DNA of 19,095 bases from PALSA-1006 sp964532405 (GTDB lineage Bacteria; Pseudomonadota; Gammaproteobacteria; Burkholderiales; Gallionellaceae): positions 1 to 19,095 of the forward strand of contig CAZHIC010000040.1 in NCBI GenBank assembly GCA_964532405.1, read 5' to 3'. Numbering within the stretch: the stretch's first letter is position 1; each line of letters opens with the position of its first letter. The notes below the pieces were generated by a model, which was not told where the DNA came from, searched no databases, and worked only from the letters and a program-made list of their open reading frames with translations. Made by a program: the position numbers and the translations under genes. Shown here one piece after another: positions 1 through 6,234 of the stretch.

Positions 1-24
1 TTCTCGATGACCTGTTCGATAATT

Positions 25-57
25 TATTTAGGGTGATTTTTAGAGATGCCCTAAATA
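25..57. repeat. Inverted repeat over the stop codon of the HNH gene
   Basis: Arms of 9 bp (tatttaggg at 25-33, ccctaaata at 49-57) pair perfectly around a 15-nt loop. The loop contains the TAA stop (40-42) of the HNH endonuclease gene. The stem is AT-rich and has no T-tract on either strand, so it is a poor intrinsic terminator. It might stabilise the 3' end of the mRNA or be the end of a mobile sequence; neither can be shown here. Confidence 0.4.
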
Positions 58-657
58 TTGCTCCCTGCCATGAATTGGCAAATCAGGAATAACTTGATTG
101 CGTTTCAGGCTAAGTCGCTCTACGTTATTTTCAGAGAATGTTGGAGAGATAACGAGAACTTTATCGTTTGTAAACGTAATCATTCCTCTATCGAACAACC
201 TATCAAGAGTTGGGCTGAATAAAAAACCATTATTAACATCAAGTCTTTCGTGGTTTGAGGACATCATCCAAGGCTTAATATGACTTGCGGTCAAAATGCG
301 TTCATCATCAACACCAGTGATTGGACATTTCTTTAGTGACAACAGTAATTTTTTGCGAAACTCGTTTTGTCCTATGCGTATAGCGGAAAGTACATCTTTG
401 GTAGTTACCAGATCACTCGATTGAAGAACAAGTTTATTTTCGTCAAACTCAGCTAATGAATATGTTCCATCATCAATTTTTTTGAAATTTCGATGATTCC
501 TTATCTCTCGATACAAAACTCCACGAATACCAGCTTGCCATTCATGCGATGCTTTCGCTGTCGGATAGTATTTCTCAATTTCGTTATAAATAATTTCCCA
601 TGTGGCAATGCCGCCATTATCTTTTAGGACGCTTTTAATCGCTTCAACTTTTGTCAT
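40..657 (-). CDS. HNH endonuclease, restriction-type, with N-terminal winged-helix-like region
   Basis: Predicted nuclease of the HNH_2 kind found as the restriction partner of methyltransferases (205 aa). Residues 1-70 look like a winged-helix DNA-binding region. Residues 94-156 carry the family pattern: RIGQNEFRKKLL, then CPITG (Cys111), SHIKPW (first His, 126), and NNGFLFSPTLDRLFDRG (Asn142/143, with Asp152 where many relatives have His). The start at 657 is preferred to an upstream GTG because it forms an exact ATGA overlap with the stop of the methyltransferase remnant, implying translational coupling. The gene is clearly AT-richer than the ruv genes, which suggests horizontal acquisition. 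The protein looks full length. Its target site and activity are unknown. Confidence 0.8.
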   Translation of the reverse strand: MTKVEAIKSVLKDNGGIATWEIIYNEIEKYYPTAKASHEWQAGIRGVLYREIRNHRNFKKIDDGTYSLAEFDENKLVLQSSDLVTTKDVLSAIRIGQNEFRKKLLLSLKKCPITGVDDERILTASHIKPWMMSSNHERLDVNNGFLFSPTLDRLFDRGMITFTNDKVLVISPTFSENNVERLSLKRNQVIPDLPIHGREQYLGHL

Positions 658-905
658 GTTGCATGACACACCGAAATGCCCGCCCACGAAATGCGCCCGC
701 TTCCCCGCTTTAGATATTGATTCATGCCGGAATAGGCAGGATCTGTTGTGATGACATCAACCGATTCGTCAGGCAAGGATCGCAAAAATGCTAACGCATC
801 ATTTTGTTCAATATGTACCGAACAGTCGCTCGGCCCTATAAGCGTTAAGTCAGCCTGCCTATTAGTTGAAGTCGGCGACTTAACGGTGTTAATCAATACT
901 TCCAT
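654..905 (-). pseudogene. Truncated N6-adenine DNA methyltransferase (N-terminal remnant)
   Basis: Only 83 codons remain of what is normally a protein of a few hundred residues. Residues 35-70 match the start of an adenine methyltransferase: NDALAFLRSLPDESVD followed by ITTDPAYSGMNQ, in which DPAY (55-58) is the catalytic motif IV (DPPY-type). The tail SWAGISVCHAT does not resemble the family, and the SAM-binding and target-recognition parts are absent. A good ribosome binding site (AGAGGA) precedes the ATG at 905. The stop overlaps the HNH start as ATGA, the coupling expected of a restriction-modification pair. An internal deletion that fused the 5' end to the gene's 3' junction fits best. 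A functional short protein is unlikely. Confidence 0.7.
669..700. repeat. Imperfect 16-bp tandem duplication at the methyltransferase break
   Basis: Two adjacent 16-mers, caccgaaatgcccgcc (669-684) and cacgaaatgcgcccgc (685-700), differ by small indels only. They lie where the methyltransferase reading frame stops resembling its family, so they may mark the deletion or slippage that truncated it. Confidence 0.45.
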
Positions 906-992
906 AATTATCGAATCCTCTTGATGGATTTATATTCCACCCTACAAAACTTCATCCGGCACGAGAAATTAAAATAAAGAAATGCGCCGACC

Positions 993-1187
993 TCAAACAT
1001 GATTCCAAACCTCGTCATCGGGATTACCCCAAACTTGGGCGAGTGATTTTTCTTGAGCCAGCATCAGGTCGTTCCATTGTGTTTGCTCTTGGCGCGATTT
1101 GAGATAGCCGATGAAATCCAGTACTTCTTTCACCTGGCCTTCCGGCAGCGCTTTGATTTGTTCCTGCACGATTTCAGCCAATCCCAT
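993..1187 (-). CDS. Small DUF2281-type antitoxin-like protein
   Basis: A 64-aa protein resembling the DUF2281 / VapB-like antitoxin group. An N-terminal helical stretch with the pattern ALPEGQVKEVLDFIGYLK (about residues 12-29) is followed by the characteristic C-terminal WGNPDDEVWN motif near the end. The start at 1187 is set by an excellent Shine-Dalgarno sequence (AAGGAG) six bases upstream; an in-frame ATG at 1208 lacks one. The gene lies 54 nt downstream of ruvA on the same strand. Such proteins usually precede a toxin gene of the PIN or MazF type. No intact toxin follows: only a 30-codon open frame (908-1000) overlaps its end, and I cannot identify it. It is either an orphan or the survivor of a decayed toxin-antitoxin pair. 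Confidence 0.65.
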   Translation of the reverse strand: MGLAEIVQEQIKALPEGQVKEVLDFIGYLKSRQEQTQWNDLMLAQEKSLAQVWGNPDDEVWNHV

Positions 1188-1241
1188 GTCCGTCTCCTTT
1201 TTTAGCAACGCGATGTTACCGTTTTTTCTCGTGTCCTTGCC

Positions 1242-1823
1242 TTATGCTTTTGACAAAAACTTAAGGGCTTGTCGAATCCCGTCCGAAACGGAGAGGTCTT
1301 TGGAAAGTTGCTTGGCTGCCCAATCGGCTTCCTTGTCGTTGTAGCCCAATGCCAGTAAGGCGTTGACGATGTCATTATTCGCGGAGGTGGCGGCAGTGCC
1401 CGATGTGGTGCTGGTGCCTGTCACCGTGAACTTGCCTTGCAGTTCCAGCAGCAGGCGTTCTGCGGTCTTCTTGCCCACGCCGGGAATCTTGGTGAGGCGT
1501 CCGACTTCCTTGTTGGCGACTGCTGCGGCGAGGTCGCCCAGACTCAGGCCGGACAACACCGACAATGCGAGTTTGGGGCCGACGCCGCTGATCTTGAGCA
1601 ACTGGCGGAATGCCAGACGTTCTTCGTTAGTGGCGAACCCGTAGAGCAGTTGCGCATCTTCGCGCACCACGAAATGCGTGTGCAGCACAACTTTCTCTTG
1701 CAGTGCGGGCAGGTTGTAGAACGTGCTCATCGGCACATCCAGTTCGTAGCCCACGCCCTGCACGTCCAGCAAAATCTGCGGCGGGTTTTTTTCCAGCAGG
1801 ATGCCGCTCAGTCTACCGATCAT
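1242..1823 (-). CDS. ruvA: Holliday junction branch migration protein RuvA
   Basis: RuvA (193 aa, normal length) forms tetramers that bind four-way DNA junctions and load the RuvB helicase in recombinational repair. The sequence begins with the canonical MIGRLSG OB-fold (residues 1-62). Two helix-hairpin-helix motifs follow: LLKISGVGPKLALSVL (75-90) and LTKIPGVGKKTAERLL (110-125). After a Ser/Thr/Ala-rich flexible linker (133-149), the RuvB-contacting domain III runs to the C-terminus. The start codon overlaps the ruvC stop by one base (TAATG), so the two are translated together. ruvB, the usual next gene, is not present downstream in the window. Confidence 0.97.
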   Translation of the reverse strand: MIGRLSGILLEKNPPQILLDVQGVGYELDVPMSTFYNLPALQEKVVLHTHFVVREDAQLLYGFATNEERLAFRQLLKISGVGPKLALSVLSGLSLGDLAAAVANKEVGRLTKIPGVGKKTAERLLLELQGKFTVTGTSTTSGTAATSANNDIVNALLALGYNDKEADWAAKQLSKDLSVSDGIRQALKFLSKA

Positions 1824-2380
1824 TAAACCAATCTCCCCTGTTTCACTCGAAAACCATGAGTTGCCAATGCACCCAAACCCATGCCGCCGTGCGCGTGGCA
1901 GATGGCGCAGGCCAGCGCATCCGCAGCATCCGGGCTGGGTGTGCCGGACAGTTTTAGCAGGCGCTGCACCATCATCTGCACTTGTTCCTTGTCGGCGTGA
2001 CCGTTGCCGACCACGGCCTGTTTCACTTGTAGCGCGGTATATTCCCCCACGGGAAGGTTTGCCAGCACCGCCGCGCAGATCGCCGCGCCGCGTGCTTGTC
2101 CCAGCAGCAGGGTGGATTGCGGATTGACGTTGACGAACACTTTTTCCACCGCCACTTGTTGCGGCTGATGCTGTGCGATGACCTCGCCCAATGAAATTAA
2201 AATGACTTTTAAACGTTCCGGTAATTCGCCAGCTGGTGTCTTAATGCAGCCGCTGGCGACGTAATGCAAGTGCTGGCCTTCTTTGTCGATCACGCCGAAG
2301 CCAGTGATGCGCAGGCCGGGGTCGATGCCGAGAATTCTTGTGTGGGAAGAGGGAAGAGGGAAGGGGGAAGGGGAGTTCAT
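1823..2380 (-). CDS. ruvC: Crossover junction endodeoxyribonuclease RuvC
   Basis: RuvC (185 aa) is the resolvase that cuts Holliday junctions symmetrically. The four catalytic acidic residues are visible: Asp20 in ILGIDPG, Glu79 in AVEKVF, Asp151 and Asp154 in SPDAADALA. Each is exactly 13 positions later than in the E. coli enzyme (7, 66, 138, 141). The extra N-terminal residues, MNSPSPFPLPSSH, come from a purine/pyrimidine palindromic repeat lying across the start region. No ATG, GTG or TTG lies next to the conserved core, so the extension is probably really translated. No clear Shine-Dalgarno precedes the ATG. The gene lies between yebC (52 nt upstream) and ruvA. Confidence 0.95.
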   Translation of the reverse strand: MNSPSPFPLPSSHTRILGIDPGLRITGFGVIDKEGQHLHYVASGCIKTPAGELPERLKVILISLGEVIAQHQPQQVAVEKVFVNVNPQSTLLLGQARGAAICAAVLANLPVGEYTALQVKQAVVGNGHADKEQVQMMVQRLLKLSGTPSPDAADALACAICHAHGGMGLGALATHGFRVKQGRLV

Positions 2381-2410
2381 CGGTGCGCGCAGGTTTTACC
2401 CTTCCCCCTT
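2361..2410. repeat. Palindromic purine/pyrimidine repeat across the ruvC start
   Basis: aagggggaaggg (2361-2372) is a perfect 12-bp inverted match to cccttccccctt (2399-2410), with a 26-nt loop that contains the ruvC ATG. Further imperfect GGGAAGA-type repetition extends the left arm back to about 2344 and the right arm to about 2425. In mRNA the hairpin would enclose the ruvC start codon. Confidence 0.75.
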
Positions 2411-2432
2411 CTCCCTTGACCCTTCACTTGTC

Positions 2433-3158
2433 TCATTCCTCGATTACCGCAGTCGTGTAAACCTCCTGCACATCATCGCAGTCTTCCAGCGCATCCAGTA
2501 GTTTCTGCATACGTACTGCATCGTCGCCAGTGAAGATCACTTCGCTATCTGCTTTCATGGTGACCTCACTCATTTCAGGCTTGAAGCCGGAGGCTTCCAA
2601 GCGTTGTTTAACTTCGATAAAGTCATACGGGCCGGTGATCACTTCGATGCTGCCATCATCGTTGCTGATGATGTCCTCGGCACCCGCATCTAGAGCCACT
2701 TCCATGAGCGAATCTTCGTCTGTGCCGGGCGCGAAGATCATTTGTCCGCAATGTTTGAACATGAACGCGACCGAACCGTCGGTGCCGAGATTGCCGCCGT
2801 ATTTGGTGAAGGCGTGGCGCACATCGGCGACGGTGCGCGTTTTGTTGTCGGTCATGCAGTCCACCATGATGGCCGCGCCGTTGATGCCGTAACCTTCGTA
2901 GCGCAATTCCTGATATTCCACGCCATCCAGTTCGCCGGAGCCGCGCTTGATCGCGCGCTCAACATTGTCCTTGGGCATGTTCTGTTCGTAGGCTTTTTCC
3001 ATCGCCAGACGCAGGCGCGGATTGCCGGTGGGGTCGCCGCCGCCCAGTCGTGCAGCCACGGTGATTTCTTTGATCAGGCGGGTAAAAACCTTGCCGCGTT
3101 TGGCGTCTTGTTTGCCTTTCCGGTGTTGGATGTTCGCCCATTTACTATGACCAGCCAT
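2433..3158 (-). CDS. yebC: YebC/PmpR family protein
   Basis: A 241-aa member of the YebC family, starting with the near-invariant MAGHSKWANIQHRKGKQD. Conserved patches include AARLGGGDPTGNPRLR, NMPKDNVERAIKRG and the ELRYEGYGINGAA region. Members have been described as DNA-binding transcription regulators and, more recently, as translation factors that relieve ribosome stalling; the sequence cannot decide between these. A GGAGAG ribosome binding site lies just upstream. The gene begins a yebC-ruvC-ruvA cluster, a common arrangement in proteobacteria, and is divergent from the cytochrome c gene across a 148-nt gap. Confidence 0.96.
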   Translation of the reverse strand: MAGHSKWANIQHRKGKQDAKRGKVFTRLIKEITVAARLGGGDPTGNPRLRLAMEKAYEQNMPKDNVERAIKRGSGELDGVEYQELRYEGYGINGAAIMVDCMTDNKTRTVADVRHAFTKYGGNLGTDGSVAFMFKHCGQMIFAPGTDEDSLMEVALDAGAEDIISNDDGSIEVITGPYDFIEVKQRLEASGFKPEMSEVTMKADSEVIFTGDDAVRMQKLLDALEDCDDVQEVYTTAVIEE

Positions 3159-3264
3159 ATTGCTCTCCGTTGTCGTGCGTGCCTGTATTTGTGACGGGTT
3201 TCATGCTATTGAAACAGGCGCGATGGTATCATTTTAGGGCACGCAACCCAAGGATGCCTTGCGC

Positions 3265-3270
3265 TATAAT
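3265..3270 (+). promoter_or_regulatory. Candidate -10 box for the cytochrome c gene
   Basis: A perfect TATAAT lies 36 nt before the cytochrome c start codon in the divergent yebC/cytochrome gap. I find no good -35 hexamer at 16-18 bp, so the promoter may depend on an activator or the match may be fortuitous. Confidence 0.5.
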
Positions 3271-3306
3271 GCGTGCAAGACTTTTTAACCGTAGAAGGGA
3301 AACATC

Positions 3307-3618
3307 ATGAAAATTCGTCATCTGGCTGTATTGTCCGCAGCATTGTTGTTCGCCGGTAATGTGCTTGCCGATGAAGCATTGTTGAAAAAGAGCAGCTGTA
3401 CGACCTGCCATAACATGGAAAAAAAGACAGTAGGCCCTTCGCTGAAGGCGATTGCTGCTAAATATAGCGGTGATGCTACAGCCCAAGCTAAGCTGGAAGC
3501 CAAGGTACGCAATGGCGGAAGCGGCTCATTTGGCACTATGGCCATGATGAAAACTGGCGCTAACGTAAGCGATGCCGACATCAAGACGCTCGTAAGCTGG
3601 ATCCTCGCGCTCAAGTAA
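3307..3618 (+). CDS. Small secreted class I cytochrome c
   Basis: A 103-aa periplasmic electron carrier of the c-551/c8-like type. Residues 1-21 are a signal peptide (MKIRHLAVLSAALLFAGNVLA). The haem attachment site CTTCH is at 31-35, preceded by the family-typical DEALLKKSS helix. The region TMAMMKTG (77-84) supplies the axial methionine, and the protein ends in the usual helix (DIKTLVSWILALK). A ribosome binding site (AAGGGA) is correctly spaced. The gene stands alone, with a strong terminator 19 nt after its stop. Its redox partner cannot be read from context. In an iron- or nitrite-oxidising lineage it could carry electrons to a terminal oxidase, but that is inference. Confidence 0.93.
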   Translation: MKIRHLAVLSAALLFAGNVLADEALLKKSSCTTCHNMEKKTVGPSLKAIAAKYSGDATAQAKLEAKVRNGGSGSFGTMAMMKTGANVSDADIKTLVSWILALK

Positions 3619-3637
3619 TTGCCGCAGCGGAATAAAA

Positions 3638-3668
3638 CGAGCCCGCATAAAAGCGGGCTCGTTTTTTT
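3638..3668. terminator. Bidirectional intrinsic terminator
   Basis: A perfect 9-bp GC-rich stem (cgagcccgc 3638-3646, gcgggctcg 3653-3661) with a 6-nt loop is followed by seven T on the plus strand and preceded by four A. It can end both the cytochrome c transcript and the converging EF-hand transcript. Confidence 0.92.
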
Positions 3669-3693
3669 GTGGCTCAAATTTCTGTGGCTTGGA

Positions 3694-4182
3694 TTATTTT
3701 TTCTCCGGCATCTTGCCGCTATTGCCCGGATCGCCTACAGCACGACGCTCTTCCATCATCGCTTTCATTTCTTCCGGTGTCACTTTGCCGTCTTTGTTGG
3801 TATCGATCTCGTCGAAATGCTGCGAAAGCATGGGCATGTCTTTGGCCTCTTCGCGGGTCAAAGCGCCATCATGGTTGGTGTCTGCGGCATCGAAACGCTT
3901 GCTGATGAGCGCATCACCGTGTTCGTGCATTTTGTTGGGGTAAGCGGCTTGCATCTCTTCGGGTGAGATTTTGCCGTCGTGGTTGGTGTCTAGTTCTTTG
4001 AAATGCTTGTTGTGAAATGTGTCGAATTCTTTCTTGGAAATCGCGCCGTCTTTGTTCGCGTCCATTTCCTCAACGTGTTTTCCACCGGGTTGGCCTTGAT
4101 GCATGGGTGGACATGCCCATGCCGAAGATGCGGCGAGAATGGTGCAGGATGCGACGACGAAGCTGCTGATGACTTTATTCAT
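3694..4182 (-). CDS. Secreted four-EF-hand calcium-binding protein
   Basis: A 162-aa exported protein with a signal peptide (residues 1-23, cleavage after AWA) and four complete EF-hand loops: DANKDGAISKKE (41-52), DTNHDGKISPEE (65-76), DTNHDGALTREE (101-112) and DTNKDGKVTPEE (127-138). Positions 1, 3, 5 and 12 of each loop are acidic or Asn as needed for calcium. The protein is rich in Lys, His and Met (MHQGQPGGKH, MHEHGD), so binding of another metal is conceivable. The residue after the cleavage site is Cys, but AWAC is a poor lipobox. An AAGGAG ribosome binding site is well placed. The partner and role are unknown; it is a monocistronic gene convergent with the cytochrome. Confidence 0.88.
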   Translation of the reverse strand: MNKVISSFVVASCTILAASSAWACPPMHQGQPGGKHVEEMDANKDGAISKKEFDTFHNKHFKELDTNHDGKISPEEMQAAYPNKMHEHGDALISKRFDAADTNHDGALTREEAKDMPMLSQHFDEIDTNKDGKVTPEEMKAMMEERRAVGDPGNSGKMPEKK

Positions 4183-4210
4183 GGTTTGAGTCTCCTTATG
4201 TTCAGATATG

Positions 4211-4226
4211 GCCGCCTATCGGCGGC
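4211..4226. repeat. Short perfect hairpin in the EF-hand gene leader
   Basis: gccgcc (4211-4216) and ggcggc (4221-4226) pair perfectly around a 4-nt loop, 28 nt upstream of the EF-hand start codon. It could be a protein-binding operator or an mRNA leader hairpin; no known motif is recognised. Confidence 0.4.
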
Positions 4227-4278
4227 TGACGGTAGAGACAGCTTAGCACGAACAAAGTTCTGTGCGATTGGCGTGAGT

Positions 4279-4284
4279 TATAAT
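4279..4284 (+). promoter_or_regulatory. Candidate -10 box for the ribonuclease gene
   Basis: TATAAT lies 27 nt before the ATG of the RNB-family gene. The -35 region is weak (TTCTGT at a 15-bp spacing). Its position in the divergent gap with the EF-hand gene makes a promoter likely. Confidence 0.5.
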
Positions 4285-4311
4285 TGCACCTCGATTTTAG
4301 CGCGATTTTTG

Positions 4312-6234
4312 ATGAATATTTTTTACGAAGAAGATGGCGGATTCAAGGTCGGCAGCATCCTTGAGGACAATACGACCTCGCTACAGGTGGAGAACACCCA
4401 CGGCAAACGCAGCAAGATCAAATCTGCCAATGTGATGTTGCGTTTCGCGCAGCCCGGTTTGGCCGAGTTTCTGGTGCAGGCAGAAAGCATCGCTGCCGGC
4501 ATGGATGTCGAATTCCTTTGGGAATCCTGCCCGCCGGAAGAGTTCAGTTTCGATTCCTTGGCGCAAGAATATTTCGGCCATGCGCCCACGCCCATCGAGG
4601 CGGCGGGCACATTGATACGCTTGCACTCGTCGCCGATGCACTTCTATAAAAAAGGTAAAGGCCACTATAAATCGGCGCCGCCGGAGGCATTAAAGTCCGC
4701 GCTTGCCAGCGCCGAAAAAAAACGCCAACAGGCTGCGCTGCAAGCCCGCTATGTCGAAGAGCTGGTCGCTTTTACGCTGCCTGTCGAGTTCGCCGACAAG
4801 CTGCAGCATGTTTTGTATAAGCCGGATCGCAACACGCTGGAAGTGAAAGCGCTGGAAGCGGCTTGCGCGGCGACGCATTTGTCGGCGGCGCACCTGCTGC
4901 ACCGTTGCGGCGCACTGCCGTCCACACGCGATTTTCATTTGCATCGCTTTCTGTTCGAGAATTTCCCCAAAGGGATCGGTTTCCCCGAAGTCGGCGTGGA
5001 AGCGCATCCCGAATTGCCGCTGGCGCCGGTCAATGCTTTTAGTATCGACGATGCCACCACCACCGAGATCGACGATGCGTTTTCGCTGGAGCGTTTGGCG
5101 AACGGGAATTGGCGTATCGGGGTGCACATCGCCGTTCCGGCTTTGGGTATTTTGCCGAACACGCCAGTCGATGCGATTGCGGCGCAGCGTCTTTCCACTG
5201 TGTATATGCCGGGCGACAAGATCACCATGTTGCCGGAAAACGTGGTGCAGGCGTTTACCTTGTGCGCCGACAAAGTATGCCCGGCACTGTCGCTGTATGT
5301 GGAAGTGGACGCGACTTCGCTCGATATATTGCACAATGAAAGCCGCCTGGAACGTTTGCATATCGCCGCCAATTTGCGTCACGACACGCTGGAGCCTTTG
5401 TTCAACGAGGCGACCCTCGCCGCAGGCAAGCTCGATTATGCCTATGCCAGCGAGCTGACCCTGCTGTGGAACTTCGCCAATAAGCTGGAAGTGCTGCGCG
5501 GCAAATCCGCCGACAACAGCACGCAGCAAATCGACTACAACTTTCATGTTGAAGATGACCGCATCACCATCAGTAATCGTTTGCGCGGTTCGCCCATCGA
5601 CAAGGTGGTATCCGAGCTGATGATTCTGGTCAACAGCACCTGGGGCAAGCTTCTCGCCGACCACGAGGTGGCGGGAATTTACCGCACGCAGAACAACGGC
5701 AAAGTGAAGATGAGCACGGTCGCCGCCCCGCACCAGGGCTTGGGTGTGGCGCAATACATGTGGTCGAGTTCGCCGTTGCGCCGCTATGTGGATATGGTGA
5801 ACCAGCGGCAGATCATCAGTCTGTTGCGCAATGAGGCGCCGATTTACGCCCAGAACGACATCGCGCTATTCGCTATTCTGCGCGACTTCGATGCGGCTTA
5901 TACCCTCTACAATGACTTCCAGCGCCAGATGGAACGCTACTGGTGTTTGCGTTGGTTGTTGCAGGAGCGGGCCAAAGTGGAAGCCCTCACCCCAACCCTC
6001 TCCCGCGTTGCTGGCGAGGGGGCAAACGAATCGCTGCGCGGGCTTGTCGTTACTGTGTTGGTGCTGCGCGAAAATCTGGTCAAGCTTGCCGATATTCCGC
6101 TGGTGAGCCGTATTTCATCGTTGCCCGAGTTGCCGCCGAACACGCGCGCGACATTGGAGATAGGAGAAGTGGATTTGCTGGATTTGAATTTCAATGCGCG
6201 TTTTGTCTCGGTGATTGAGGCGACGCCTGCATGA
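4312..6234 (+). CDS. RNB-domain exoribonuclease (RNase II/R family)
   Basis: A 640-aa 3'-5' exoribonuclease-like protein. The start MNIFYEEDGGFKVGSIL fits betaproteobacterial relatives; an open frame runs upstream but is antisense to the EF-hand gene. The RNB catalytic core opens near residue 242 with FSIDDATTTEIDDAFS, giving the metal-binding aspartates, and continues through HIAVPALG, the YMPGDKITMLPE region and YMWSSSPLRRYVDMVNQRQI (about 480-500). The C-terminal ~75 residues fit an S1-like RNA-binding fold. The linker TPTLSRVAGEGA (about 560-571), between RNB core and S1-like part, is encoded by a palindromic repeat and looks like an in-frame insertion. The stop overlaps the next start as ATGA. 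No clear Shine-Dalgarno is present. Confidence 0.9.
   Translation: MNIFYEEDGGFKVGSILEDNTTSLQVENTHGKRSKIKSANVMLRFAQPGLAEFLVQAESIAAGMDVEFLWESCPPEEFSFDSLAQEYFGHAPTPIEAAGTLIRLHSSPMHFYKKGKGHYKSAPPEALKSALASAEKKRQQAALQARYVEELVAFTLPVEFADKLQHVLYKPDRNTLEVKALEAACAATHLSAAHLLHRCGALPSTRDFHLHRFLFENFPKGIGFPEVGVEAHPELPLAPVNAFSIDDATTTEIDDAFSLERLANGNWRIGVHIAVPALGILPNTPVDAIAAQRLSTVYMPGDKITMLPENVVQAFTLCADKVCPALSLYVEVDATSLDILHNESRLERLHIAANLRHDTLEPLFNEATLAAGKLDYAYASELTLLWNFANKLEVLRGKSADNSTQQIDYNFHVEDDRITISNRLRGSPIDKVVSELMILVNSTWGKLLADHEVAGIYRTQNNGKVKMSTVAAPHQGLGVAQYMWSSSPLRRYVDMVNQRQIISLLRNEAPIYAQNDIALFAILRDFDAAYTLYNDFQRQMERYWCLRWLLQERAKVEALTPTLSRVAGEGANESLRGLVVTVLVLRENLVKLADIPLVSRISSLPELPPNTRATLEIGEVDLLDLNFNARFVSVIEATPA
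5984..6023. repeat. REP-like palindromic repeat inserted in frame in the ribonuclease gene
   Basis: The 40-bp stretch has the composition and symmetry of dispersed palindromic repeats: ccctcaccccaaccctctcc, then a short loop, then gcgaggggg pairing back to the CCCTCTCCCGC part. Read in another frame it gives PHPNPLPR, a hallmark of such repeats when they fall in coding DNA. It keeps the reading frame open. Confidence 0.6.

Noticed and set aside
3..92. An open plus-strand frame entering from the left edge (LDDLFDNLFRVIFRDAL...)
   Set aside because: Only 30 codons, half of it antisense to the HNH gene; a frame of this length is easily chance and shows no motif.
2742..3194. A 150-codon plus-strand open frame
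   Set aside because: Antisense to yebC and its start; a shadow of a well-conserved gene.
4690..5754. A 354-codon open frame on the minus strand
   Set aside because: It lies wholly antisense to the ribonuclease gene. Its composition (rich in Gln, Arg and His) is that expected of the complement of a GC-rich coding region, and it shows no domain.
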